Source: Mesosutterella faecium (GTDB taxonomy: Bacteria; Pseudomonadota; Gammaproteobacteria; Burkholderiales; Burkholderiaceae_F). Taken from it: a DNA stretch of 64,000 nucleotides. The DNA lies in the NCBI RefSeq assembly GCF_022809315.2, contig NZ_JAKZJU020000001.1, positions 1,054,001 through 1,118,000 on the forward strand, read 5' to 3'. The stretch's first letter is position 1; the number at the start of each line of letters is the position of its first letter. Below the pieces are notes generated by a model. The model made no database searches, was not told the origin of the DNA, and was given only the letters and a program-made list of their open reading frames with translations. Shown piece by piece: positions 29,407-37,328 of the stretch. The position numbers and the translations under genes are program-made.

Positions 29407-29784
29407 GCCTCCTGTACGGTGAACGTCTGGAAAGCCGGGCTGATGCCCGCAGGCCCGGGGATGGAGTGCTGACAGAAAGGATGATAAAGAGAATTTTTTC
29501 CGAACAGCAAACCAAGCGGTCTGTTTTGCAGGGAAAAGTTAAGCGAGCGCTTTCTCTTCTCAGGCCGAGCTTCCTGTTTTTTCTCCGGAGAAGGGCGGCC
29601 CCGCGGGGAGGGGCTTTCAGTCCGGGGGCTCGCTGCGGGGGCGCTTCGGGCGCTTGAGGCCGCCTGCCGCGTGCGGGGCATCAGCCCCCGGTGATTTGTA
29701 GCTCATTTCGAGGCTTTCACCGGTTTGTCAAAATCGTCTGCTAACTTTTCTTCAAGTTTGGAAGACATCACTGGAGCAGCCGCA
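29407..29784. other. Non-coding stretch between two divergent genes
   Basis: About 380 bp. It contains the minus-strand promoter at 29481-29510, an A/T-rich block around 29480-29580 and a GC-rich block around 29590-29690. Short open frames exist but lack Shine-Dalgarno sequences and resemble nothing known. Confidence 0.5.
29481..29510 (-). promoter_or_regulatory. Probable promoter of the 318-aa gene
   Basis: On the minus strand, TTGCTG (29505-29510) and TATCAT (29481-29486) with an 18-bp spacer, about 80 bp upstream of the start. Confidence 0.5.
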
Positions 29785-29931
29785 ATGTCAGAGTTCGAGC
29801 ACGAGGACCGCCGGAAGCAGATTGATTTCGAAGATGACGAGGATGATGAAGTGGACGAGGGGGAGGAGATCACCTGGTTTGACGACGACGATGAAGTCGA
29901 GGGCGCAGCGTCCTTTGCTTCCATCGGGTGA
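29785..29931 (+). CDS. Very acidic small protein (48 aa)
   Basis: MSEFEHEDRRKQIDFEDDE begins a 48-residue protein whose middle is almost all Asp/Glu, with a single Trp (EEITWFDDDD). The ATG at 29785 is preceded by GGAGCAG at a suitable distance; a TTG at 29725 could extend it by 20 residues. A GC-rich hairpin with a T-tail follows at 30086-30134. No family recognised. Extreme negative charge occurs in nucleic-acid mimics and in protein-binding regulators, but nothing in the sequence decides between these. Confidence 0.55.
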   Translation: MSEFEHEDRRKQIDFEDDEDDEVDEGEEITWFDDDDEVEGAASFASIG

Positions 29932-30085
29932 AAACCGGCACAACATTTCAATTTTCCTGCGAAGCGCACCGGTTCAGCCATCAGGAAAAGCCCTCTGGCT
30001 GCCGGGGGCTGCGCTGTGAGATCATATTCACGAAGGCAGAGAAACCACGAGGTCAGTAAACCCTCATCAAGCTGGTTTCCGCCAC

Positions 30086-30134
30086 AAGGCCCGGCCAAGA
30101 CGCTGCGAGCGTCGCACACTCCCGGGCCTTTTCA
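30086..30134 (+). terminator. Terminator between convergent units
   Basis: AAGGCCCGG (30086-30094) pairs with CCGGGCCTT (30122-30130); the loop holds a second hairpin GACGCT/AGCGTC. It is followed by a short T-run. Confidence 0.65.
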
Positions 30135-30166
30135 TTTGCCCCGCTTTTTTAAGCGCCCGCCTGTCT

Positions 30167-30808
30167 TTAAGGCTCAGAGAATTTTTCACTCTGCTTTAGA
30201 AGTTCCTTCAGTTCTTCCGAAGTGGAGCTGACATGGAGCTTTTTGTTTGCGGAGGAACGGTGAGCCTCCACCGTGCGCTCGCTGATGCCAAAGCGCGCCG
30301 CGATTTGCCGGCTGGACAGCCCCTGCGCGACGAGCCTGATGACCTCCCGTTCGCGTTCGGTCAGCAGCGAGAGCCGGTGCATCGCTGAGGCGCTGTCGGT
30401 GACGACAGGGCTTTCCTCAAGGGATTTCCGCACCGCTTTCTCAATGGCGGCCAGCAGCCTCGCGCTGTCGACGGGCTTTTGCAGAAAATGCACGGCCCCC
30501 TCCTGTATCGCCTGCACCGCCATGTCGATGTCGCCGTGTCCCGAAAGGAAAACGACGGGCAGAGTGTTGTTGCGCCTGATCATCTCATGCTGGAGCTCGA
30601 TGCCGCTGATGTCAGGCATCTGGACGTCCAGAATAAGGCAGCCCGGCACGGACGGGCTGTCGTTTCTGAGAAAGTCTTTGGCTGATTTGTAGCCCGCGCT
30701 TTTCCATCCGGCGCAGCCCAGCAGGAATGAGAGGCCTTTTCTGAGGTCCTGCTCGTCATCCACAATCCGGATCAGAGCTTTTTCCTGAATGGCCTTGAGT
30801 TCGTTCAT
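30167..30808 (-). CDS. FixJ-type response regulator
   Basis: 213 aa. A receiver domain (about 10-125) with acidic pocket Asp17/Asp18, phosphorylation site Asp61 in LILDVQMPD, the conserved Thr/Ser in FLSGHGD and Lys in FLQKPV. A LuxR-type helix-turn-helix follows (about 145-200, LTEREREVIRLVAQGLSSRQIA). Its ATGA start overlaps the kinase stop by 4 bp, so the pair is translationally coupled. It should be activated by the adjacent kinase and bind DNA as a dimer at palindromes. It resembles TtrR/FixJ regulators of respiratory genes. Confidence 0.9.
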   Translation of the reverse strand: MNELKAIQEKALIRIVDDEQDLRKGLSFLLGCAGWKSAGYKSAKDFLRNDSPSVPGCLILDVQMPDISGIELQHEMIRRNNTLPVVFLSGHGDIDMAVQAIQEGAVHFLQKPVDSARLLAAIEKAVRKSLEESPVVTDSASAMHRLSLLTEREREVIRLVAQGLSSRQIAARFGISERTVEAHRSSANKKLHVSSTSEELKELLKQSEKFSEP

Positions 30809-32631
30809 GGGACTTGGTTCTCCTTTTCCTGCGGCTTTTGATCCCGGCAGGGAAGTTCGAAGCTTGCCTGAAGCCCGCCGGCGCTCCCGCGCTCGAAGAC
30901 AAGCTTGCTGCCGTAGGCCTCGAGCAGCCCGCGGACGATGGACAGCCCGAATCCCAGCCCCCCGGCCTTCAGGCTGGGGCCTGAGGGTCCCAGTATTTTT
31001 TGGAAGTCCGCGTCAGTCAGAGACGGCCCGTTGTCGATGACAGTGACTCTCACGCAGTCCCCCTGTCTCCGGGTCTGGATCCGGATGGTCGGTTTCATGA
31101 CGGTTTCTGCCGCCTCCCCTGCGTTTTTAAGCAGGTTGAACACCACGCACTCCATCTCCAGCGGATCGACTTTGATCCAGACGTCTGCTGCGGCCAGGTC
31201 TTTCTGAATCAACGGAGGGCGCTTTCGCGAGACCCGGTAATTTTCTATGGTCTGATTCAGGACGGAGGAGAAATGCACCCAGGCGCGCCGGCTGCCGCTT
31301 TTGGCTGTCCTTGCGTACTGCCGTGCATGCTCGACAATGTCGTTGGCCTTCTTCGTCTGCCGTTCGATTTCTTCAAGCGGCTCCTTCAGGTGGTCCTCTG
31401 GGCCGATCACTCCCTTGCCGAGCAGCAGCTTCAGGCCGTCCAGGTAAAAGGAGATGGTTGCAAGCGGCTGCTTCATTTCGTGGGCGAGCATTCCGGAGAC
31501 CTGTCCGAGCGCTCCCATTTTTTGAAGAGCGGCAAGATGCTCGGAGGCTTCCCTCGCTTTTTCCTGCAGATCATTCTGCCTGGCCATCAGGGCCTGCAGC
31601 TGGCTGGTCCGGCGCCTGACGAGGTAGCCCGTCCGCCAGGAATGGAGAATCAGCCCCAGCAGCGACAGCAGCGCCAGCGCGAGCGCCGGCCAGTATTCAT
31701 TCAGAAAGCGCGTCAGGGTCCAGTCCCGAAGATACCTGTACTTGCCAAGCCTCAGGCTCCTGTAAAGGCGGTCCACATGCAGATAGTCTGTGGCGACGCC
31801 CCAGGTGTTCCCATGCTCATCGGGGGGCATATTCATGATCGCCAGGGCGGCTGTCCGCGCCTCTTCGGGCGTCAGCCGGCCGGTTGCCGTGACAGTCCAG
31901 TCGGGATAGAGTTCGGTCGATCGAACGCAGGCTTCGCCTTTCTGCGTCTGAGAGTTGATGACGCGCAGCTTCGAGGCAAGCTCAGGGTGGCTTTTGGCCC
32001 ATGTCTCAAAGTAGCAGAGCCGCGCAAAGGCTGCGTCAGTCTGCCCCGTAGCGACCGAGGCCAGGGCTTTCCCGAGGGCGGCTCCCCCGCCGACGAATTT
32101 CATTGATGAAAAGAAATTCTCCCAGTCGGCGTCTATTTTTGCGATTTCCCCCATGGGAACGTGAAATCCCGTGAATGCGACGGGCGTGTTCGCAATCAGG
32201 CTCTTTCCTTTGAGGTCTTTCAGGGTCCGCAGGGAGGAATCCCTGCGGACAAAAATGGCGGCACCTTCGCTGTGATTGGGATCCGGGTAGCTTTTCGTGA
32301 CGAGAGTTCCCAGGACCCGGGTTCCGTGTTTCTGCTGGATCCGGAAGGACTGCCCGGCGCTCGTGATGAAGATGTCGATTTTGCCGTCATTGATCGCTTC
32401 GTCCAGCCGGTAAACGGGGATTTCGACCATTTGGACGTCGCGGTCGCGAAACCCTTTTCTCAGGCTCTCCACGGTGGACTCAATGATCGTTGCCTTTTCG
32501 GTCGGCCGGACGAAATCGACATTTCCGACGAAAAGAGGCTTTCCTGCGGCTTTGCAGGACGAAATTGAGAGCAGGTCCGCAAAGATGAGGAAAGCGCTGA
32601 AAATGATTTTTAACGATGTCCGTGTCGTCAC
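30805..32631 (-). CDS. Sensor histidine kinase with periplasmic solute-binding domain (TtrS-like)
   Basis: 608 aa. A signal segment (about 1-25) ends in ISSC, which fits a lipobox. A PhnD-like periplasmic binding domain follows (about 30-280, FVRPTEKATIIESTVESLRKGF). One membrane helix (LALALLSLLGLIL, about 320-340) leads to a coiled coil and HisKA domain with MLAHEMKQPLATI. The ATPase domain has N-box NLLKNAGEA, DNGPS and GGLGFGLSIVRG. It probably senses a small extracellular ligand, perhaps the substrate of the neighbouring reductase, and phosphorylates the FixJ-type regulator. It overlaps the cytochrome gene by 4 bp. Confidence 0.9.
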   Translation of the reverse strand: MTTRTSLKIIFSAFLIFADLLSISSCKAAGKPLFVGNVDFVRPTEKATIIESTVESLRKGFRDRDVQMVEIPVYRLDEAINDGKIDIFITSAGQSFRIQQKHGTRVLGTLVTKSYPDPNHSEGAAIFVRRDSSLRTLKDLKGKSLIANTPVAFTGFHVPMGEIAKIDADWENFFSSMKFVGGGAALGKALASVATGQTDAAFARLCYFETWAKSHPELASKLRVINSQTQKGEACVRSTELYPDWTVTATGRLTPEEARTAALAIMNMPPDEHGNTWGVATDYLHVDRLYRSLRLGKYRYLRDWTLTRFLNEYWPALALALLSLLGLILHSWRTGYLVRRRTSQLQALMARQNDLQEKAREASEHLAALQKMGALGQVSGMLAHEMKQPLATISFYLDGLKLLLGKGVIGPEDHLKEPLEEIERQTKKANDIVEHARQYARTAKSGSRRAWVHFSSVLNQTIENYRVSRKRPPLIQKDLAAADVWIKVDPLEMECVVFNLLKNAGEAAETVMKPTIRIQTRRQGDCVRVTVIDNGPSLTDADFQKILGPSGPSLKAGGLGFGLSIVRGLLEAYGSKLVFERGSAGGLQASFELPCRDQKPQEKENQVP

Positions 32632-32984
32632 TTTTTAGGCATTGTGAACTGGAACTTGTGGCACTGGCTGCAGACGAGCTTGTCGGCCTTGTGGCCCTGA
32701 TGGCATTCACGGCAGTCCAGTTCTCCCAGGTGATTGTCGTGAACGTTGTTGGGCTTCATGTCCTTGGTGCGCTCCTTCAGCTTCGAGTAGTCGCCGTGGC
32801 AGCTCTGGCATTGCGCCGTCTTGACCTTTTTGGCGGGCGGATTTTCCTTGTGACAGCCGGAACACTGCACCCCGGCCTTGGCGTGCCGGTCTGCCAGGAA
32901 GGGGCCTTCGCCGGCGTAGGAAGGCATCGACAGGGACAGGGCCAGGGCCGCTGACAGGGCCAAAGCGGAAATTTTTGAAATCAT
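32628..32984 (-). CDS. Periplasmic tetrahaem cytochrome c
   Basis: 118 aa. A signal peptide (residues 1-24, cleavage after SYA) precedes a small domain with four CxxCH haem sites: CSGCH (41), CQSCH (59), CRECH (91) and CSQCH (105). Extra histidines (34, 82, 85, 98) can act as distal ligands. This matches the tetrahaem domain of flavocytochrome c fumarate reductases. Here it is a separate protein that should pass electrons from the quinone pool side to the exported flavoprotein encoded just upstream. Confidence 0.92.
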   Translation of the reverse strand: MISKISALALSAALALSLSMPSYAGEGPFLADRHAKAGVQCSGCHKENPPAKKVKTAQCQSCHGDYSKLKERTKDMKPNNVHDNHLGELDCRECHQGHKADKLVCSQCHKFQFTMPKK

Positions 32985-33015
32985 ACTGGCAGTCTTATAG
33001 GTAGGAAAAGGGTGA

Positions 33016-33050
33016 GGGGATTAAACCGCGGAAAGGCCGATTTAATCCCC
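33016..33050 (-). repeat. Intercistronic hairpin before the cytochrome gene
   Basis: A perfect 10-bp stem GGGGATTAAA/TTTAATCCCC with no T-tract, between the flavoprotein and cytochrome genes. It may set differential mRNA stability within the operon. Confidence 0.55.
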
Positions 33051-33073
33051 GGTGCTGTTCAGTTCAGCTTCAG

Positions 33074-33834
33074 TCAGGCTTTTTTGGCCCGGGCAGCGGC
33101 GCTGCAGGCGGACTCGCGCCCCCAGATGATCGCCGCGCAGAGCTGGGAGCCGCCGATGTAGTCGTTGTAAAGGAGGCCGCCGATCGCGTTGCCTGCCGCA
33201 TAAAGGCCCGGAATCGGCCTGCCTTCAGTGTTGAGCACTTCGCCTTTGAGGGAAATCTTCGGGCCGCCGAAAGTGGCCGTCATTCCGCCCTGGAACGGGA
33301 AAGCGCGGAACGGAGGCTTGACCAGCAGCCGCGCGCCTTTGAGCGTATTGGGAGGAGTGAGCGTGCTGCCCTTTCCGGCCTTGATGGCGGCGTTGTACTG
33401 ATCCACCACTTTCACCAGAGTCGCTTCCGGAATGTGAGCGTTTCTCGCGAGTTCGGCGATCGTGTTCCCGGTGTAGATCGGGGCGTGGTTTCTCTGATAG
33501 CGGTTGATGCGGTCCTGGACCGTCGAAATGTTCGTCACCTGGTCGTCAATGATGATGAAGGCCCAGTTGTTCGGTATGAGCTTCGGCATGGCCTTGGCGA
33601 CATACACGTAGGTGTTGACCTCGTCGATGAAGCGCGTGCCGTCCTGTTTGACCAGAATGCCGTAATTAACCATGATGGACGGATTGGCGCGCGTCGGGCC
33701 GTGAATCGGACCGCCGTGGAACTGATCCATATTGACATACATGGGGTTGAAAGGCTCGGTGAGCGTGATGTTCTCGCCCGTGATGCAGGTCGATCCGCGG
33801 ATCGGCATCCAGGCGACGTCCCCGCCCATATAGC
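33074..33834 (-). pseudogene. 3' part of the IS21-interrupted flavoprotein gene
   Basis: Encodes the C-terminal 251 residues of an FAD_binding_2 flavoprotein, from MGGDVAWMPIRG to the stop. It includes DGTRFIDE (substrate-domain arginine region) and the FAD-binding end PGLYAAGNAIGGLLYNDYIGGSQL. It is continuous with the fragment at 36409-37140: removing the IS and one target copy gives ICRY-M-GGDVAW with no frameshift. As it stands, the frame continues 26 codons into the IS end, giving ATG and a hydrophobic stretch at 33910, so a truncated product is possible. FGGPK stands where fumarate reductases have a catalytic histidine. Confidence 0.9.
33827..33834 (+). repeat. IS21 target duplication, left copy
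   Basis: CATATAGC, matching 36409-36416. An 8-bp duplication is within the range of the IS21 family. Confidence 0.88.
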
Positions 33835-33989
33835 TGTTTTGCGACACTAAGGATCCAACCAGAACCGTCAATAAGAAACCAACCAGTGCCGTCACGAAAG
33901 TGAGCGGCATATTTGGCTGAGAGAAGCACTTTTCTCTCTAAAACGACAAAGTCCACGAATATCATTCACGCTCCACTGCAGCCAAACAG

Positions 33990-35582
33990 ATGGAGCAAAC
34001 GCAAATGCTATCCATGGACCAAATTCATCTTATCAAGAAGCTGGCCGCCAGCGGCCGCTCAACCCGAGAAATAGCGAAAATTACAGGATTCAACCGTGAG
34101 ACGGTGATGAAGTACATCAAAAAAGAGGCATCGATTCCTGAGCCTTTCCATAAGGAACGCGCCAAGAAGATCGACTCCTGCCAGCCTTACGTGCTGAATC
34201 TCCTGCAGAGCGACAGCGCTGTTGCCAATCCCAAGCTCAGGCTCACGGCCAAACGCATTCATGAATTGATCAAAACCGGCAGCCTTGCCGCGGATCTGCC
34301 TCCGCTCAATGTATCCATCCGGACCGTCGAGCGCATGGTCAAAGACATTCGAAGCTCACTGCGCCAGGCCCAGAGCCGCCAGCATCTCAAGCTGCTCCAT
34401 CAGCCAGGCAAGGCACAGCTTGATTTCGGTGAAATAACAATGCTCAGTGAAAACGGAGAAAGCCGCCATTACATTTTGGTGATGAGCTTCCCGCATTCAA
34501 ATTTTCGGCTTGCGTACGCCCTGCCGGCACAAAACTTTGAGTGCCTGGCCCACGGCCTGGCGGAGATGTTCAAGCGCATAGGGCGCGTCCCGGTGATCAT
34601 TCGCTGCGACAACATGAGCACAGCCGTCACTAAAGTCATTCGCCGCAAGAATCTGGGCAATGGGCTTTGCAACCACGACGCAAAGGATCATCCGCGCCAG
34701 CTGACGGAAAACTTTCTCACCCTGATGACGGCTTACGGTTTTGACGCGGAGTTCTGCAATCCTGCTTCAGGCAACGAGAAGGGTTCAGTGGAAAATGCCG
34801 TCGGGTGGGTGAGAAGGAATTTTTTCTGCCCGCTGCGTTCGTTCAACGGCAACTACGATGCCCTGAACGCAGAACTGGCGGAATTTTGCTTCAACGAGGC
34901 CAGGAAACCTCACTATCTGCACAAACCCAAGTCAATTGATGCCCTTTTCAAGGAGGATCTGGCGGCAATGAATCCGCTGCCGGACGCCCCACGCGAAGTG
35001 ACTCACTCCTGGGGCCGGGCAACGGTGACGGAGGACTGCCGCATCAAGGTCGATACGAATTCCTATCAGGTCGGCCTGCCGCCTGGGACGAAGACGTTTG
35101 TGAAGAAGTTCTGGAACAAGCTGGCCATCTTCACCGAGGGCGGGCAGCTCGTTTCCGAATACAACCGACAGTACGGAACCCGCAGGGACAGCATCAACTG
35201 GGGCGTGGAACTTGAAATGCTCAGCGAGCGCCCAAGCGCTTTCAACAGCTCTTATCTCCAGTCCGTCTGCCCGCAAAAAGTGTCTGCCTACCTTAAGCAG
35301 CTGACCGCTCCTGGGCGCGGTGTGCTGCTGCGGGCGCTGCGGCAGCGCTTTGTCAAAAGCAGGAACATTGTCAGCGAACTCTCGCTGCTGGAGCTGGCGC
35401 TCGATGTCTATGGCAGCCGCAGCGCTGAAGAAGTTGCTGCCGCCTATCGGGGAGCTGAGGACAAGCTGACCGACAGCATCAAGCCGATGAAAAGCGTGAG
35501 CCATGCCCTCGGGAACATGGATCTGCCGCCGCATAGCTTCTCTGATGTCTGCAAGGAGCTGGAGGGAGGGGCGCATGTCTAA
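33990..35582 (+). CDS. istA: IS21 transposase IstA
   Basis: 530 aa. An N-terminal HTH (STREIAKITGFNRETVMKYI) is followed by a DDE core: Asp in QLDFGEITML, Asp in IIRCDNMSTAV and Glu in GNEKGSVENAVGWV. The C-terminal region resembles other IS21 transposases. Starts at 33990 or at 34005, the latter preceded by GGAG at nine bases, are possible. It overlaps istB by 8 bp. A short GAGAGAA/TTCTCTC hairpin (about 33915-33935) precedes the gene. Confidence 0.93.
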   Translation: MEQTQMLSMDQIHLIKKLAASGRSTREIAKITGFNRETVMKYIKKEASIPEPFHKERAKKIDSCQPYVLNLLQSDSAVANPKLRLTAKRIHELIKTGSLAADLPPLNVSIRTVERMVKDIRSSLRQAQSRQHLKLLHQPGKAQLDFGEITMLSENGESRHYILVMSFPHSNFRLAYALPAQNFECLAHGLAEMFKRIGRVPVIIRCDNMSTAVTKVIRRKNLGNGLCNHDAKDHPRQLTENFLTLMTAYGFDAEFCNPASGNEKGSVENAVGWVRRNFFCPLRSFNGNYDALNAELAEFCFNEARKPHYLHKPKSIDALFKEDLAAMNPLPDAPREVTHSWGRATVTEDCRIKVDTNSYQVGLPPGTKTFVKKFWNKLAIFTEGGQLVSEYNRQYGTRRDSINWGVELEMLSERPSAFNSSYLQSVCPQKVSAYLKQLTAPGRGVLLRALRQRFVKSRNIVSELSLLELALDVYGSRSAEEVAAAYRGAEDKLTDSIKPMKSVSHALGNMDLPPHSFSDVCKELEGGAHV

Positions 35583-36315
35583 GGCCGCTGAAACAGATGC
35601 CCGCATCCGAGAACTTGCTTTAAATCTTAGGCTTGGCGGCACCAGCGTTGTGAAAACCTACAAAGAGATCAGCCTGACCGATCGAGCCGAATTCGTCCTG
35701 CAGCTTTTGCAAAAGCTTTGGGACGCGCGCGTCCGAGATCGTGTCGAGCGTAATCAAGTCAAAGCCGGTCTCCTGCGCACCAAAACACTGGAGAATTTCG
35801 ACTGCAGCTGTCTGGAACTGCCTCGGAATCTTGACCTGGCCTGGTTGACGCAGTGTCGTTTTATTGAGGCTAAGCAGAACCTCATCCTGTTGGGGCACCC
35901 GGGCACTGGCAAGACCCACTTTGCCACAGCGCTTGGCCTGCAGGCCTGCAGGCTGGGCTACAAAGCGCTCTTTAAGCGAATGGCAGTGCTGGTCGAGGAG
36001 CTGTCGTCGGCACACGAGACGGGACAGCTGCCCAGGCTGAAGCGGCGTTTTGAAAAATGCGACCTGCTGGTCATTGACGAATGGGGCTACCTGCCCACCA
36101 ACGTAACGGGCACGCGCCTGCTTTTCGAACTGATTGCCGACTGCTACGAACGGCGCAGCCTGATATTAACGACAAATATGCCGATTCCTGAATGGAACAA
36201 GATCTTTTGCGACGAGCGCCTGCTGATGGCGATGATTGACCGGCTGGCTCATCATGGCTATCTCATTAAACACATGGGTGAAAGCTATCGCTTAAGCCAC
36301 TCGCTGATGAAATAA
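35575..36315 (+). CDS. istB: IS21 helper ATPase IstB
   Basis: 246 aa AAA+ ATPase that selects target DNA and activates IstA. Walker A is GHPGTGKTHFATAL (about residue 105), Walker B is DLLVIDEWGYLP, and sensor 1 Thr-Thr-Asn lies in LILTTNMP. The ATG at 35575 follows GGAGGGAGGGG and overlaps the istA stop. An in-frame start at 35503 would add 24 residues encoded inside istA and is less likely. Confidence 0.94.
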   Translation: MSKAAETDARIRELALNLRLGGTSVVKTYKEISLTDRAEFVLQLLQKLWDARVRDRVERNQVKAGLLRTKTLENFDCSCLELPRNLDLAWLTQCRFIEAKQNLILLGHPGTGKTHFATALGLQACRLGYKALFKRMAVLVEELSSAHETGQLPRLKRRFEKCDLLVIDEWGYLPTNVTGTRLLFELIADCYERRSLILTTNMPIPEWNKIFCDERLLMAMIDRLAHHGYLIKHMGESYRLSHSLMK

Positions 36316-36408
36316 GGACTGGAGGTTCCCATGACATCCTGAAAAAACCAACCAGCTTACGAAGGACTTTGCGTCAAAAAGTGGTTGGTTTTGACTTGAC
36401 GGAACACA

Positions 36409-36416
36409 CATATAGC
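36409..36416 (+). repeat. IS21 target duplication, right copy
   Basis: CATATAGC, identical to 33827-33834. Confidence 0.88.
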
Positions 36417-37140
36417 GGCAGATGAGCTCCTTGTTGTTATGGAAGCCGCCGGTGCACACGATGACGCCGCCTCTGGCCTTGAAGGTCACGAGCTCTTCAT
36501 CCTCGTCGACCGCCTTCACCCCGGTGGCGTGAAGCACCTCGCTGCGGGTGATTTCAATCACCTTGGTGTTGAAGAAGACAGGGATTCCGAGCGCCTTGAC
36601 GCGGTCGAGCATCTGTTTTGCCAGCTGCGCGCCGTGGGGCTTCAGGGGGCCGTCGACCACATGGCCTCTCTGCAGCATGGGCCAGGATTCCTTTTCAAGC
36701 CTGCGGAACTTGATCCCGCACTCGCTGGTCAGCCACTGCACCGCATCTGCGGATTTTTCAACGTACATCTTTGTCAGAGCGGGATCGCCCCGGCCCTGCG
36801 AGACTTTCATCATGTCGGCGTAGAAGGCGTCAAGAGAGTCATTGACCCCTTCCTGCTTTTGAACATAGGTGCCGGCGGCGTTGATGATGCCGCCCGAGAA
36901 GATCGTATTGCCCGAGGGGCGAGGCATTTTGTCCAGAATGCAGACCTTGGCGCCCGCGTTCTTTGCCTCGATCGCGGCTGCCATGCCGGCGCACCCGCAT
37001 CCGATCACAACCACGTCGTAGGTTTCGGTTCTGCCCTTTTCGGCAGCGGATGCGGCGTTGGAAACGGTCGCGGCGCCGGCAGCGGCGGCACCGACCACGC
37101 TCGCCTTGAACAGGCTGCGGCGTGAAATTTCTCTTGTCAT
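36409..37140 (-). pseudogene. 5' part of the IS21-interrupted, Tat-exported flavoprotein gene
   Basis: Encodes residues 1-244 of a periplasmic FAD-dependent reductase or dehydrogenase. The ATG at 37138-37140 follows GGAGAGAAG. A Tat signal (SRRSLFKASVVGAAA, ending SNAASAA) precedes the dinucleotide fold YDVVVIGCGCAGMAAAIEAK and the FAD-family segment RPSGNTIFSGGIINAAGTY. The frame reads through the IS junction for about 39 foreign codons to a stop at 36292. Intact, the protein would be 494 aa. The family includes fumarate, urocanate and similar reductases and tricarballylate dehydrogenase; the substrate is unknown. It is the first gene of a four-gene operon with the cytochrome, kinase and regulator. 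Confidence 0.9.
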
Positions 37141-37204
37141 AGCTTCTCTCCAGGTTGCGGGCTTTTTGATCTCAGGACCCGTTGAATTCATTTTTCCCGG
37201 AGGG

Positions 37205-37216
37205 GTTCGTACGAAC
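37205..37216. promoter_or_regulatory. Perfect palindrome upstream of the flavoprotein gene
   Basis: GTTCGTACGAAC, centred about 70 bp before the flavoprotein ATG. It shares TTCGTnCGAA with the palindrome upstream of the neighbouring hicB-like gene and is a likely operator. Confidence 0.55.
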
Positions 37217-37328
37217 TTTAGCCTAGATCAACTCATTCTTGAGGCTTAGTCCGTGAGGCTGATGACGGGCGCTCCGGCTCTGTCAGGGGAGCAAAGCGCC
37301 GGGTTCCTGCACTGCGGGGTAGCCCCGC

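Larger units (their letters stand above)
33835..36408. mobile_element. IS21-family insertion sequence, 2574 bp
   Basis: The ends are related: TGTTTTGCGACAC on the left and, inverted, TGTGTTCCGTCAA on the right. Both carry subterminal AACCAACCA blocks (33853, 33877; 36346 and inverted at 36382), as IS21 ends do. It contains overlapping istA and istB, both intact. The 8-bp CATATAGC duplication flanks it exactly. It lies inside an exported flavoprotein gene. Confidence 0.93.

Noticed and set aside
29466..29657. A 63-codon plus-strand frame
   Set aside because: No ribosome-binding site, basic low-complexity end and overlap with a minus-strand promoter make it unlikely.
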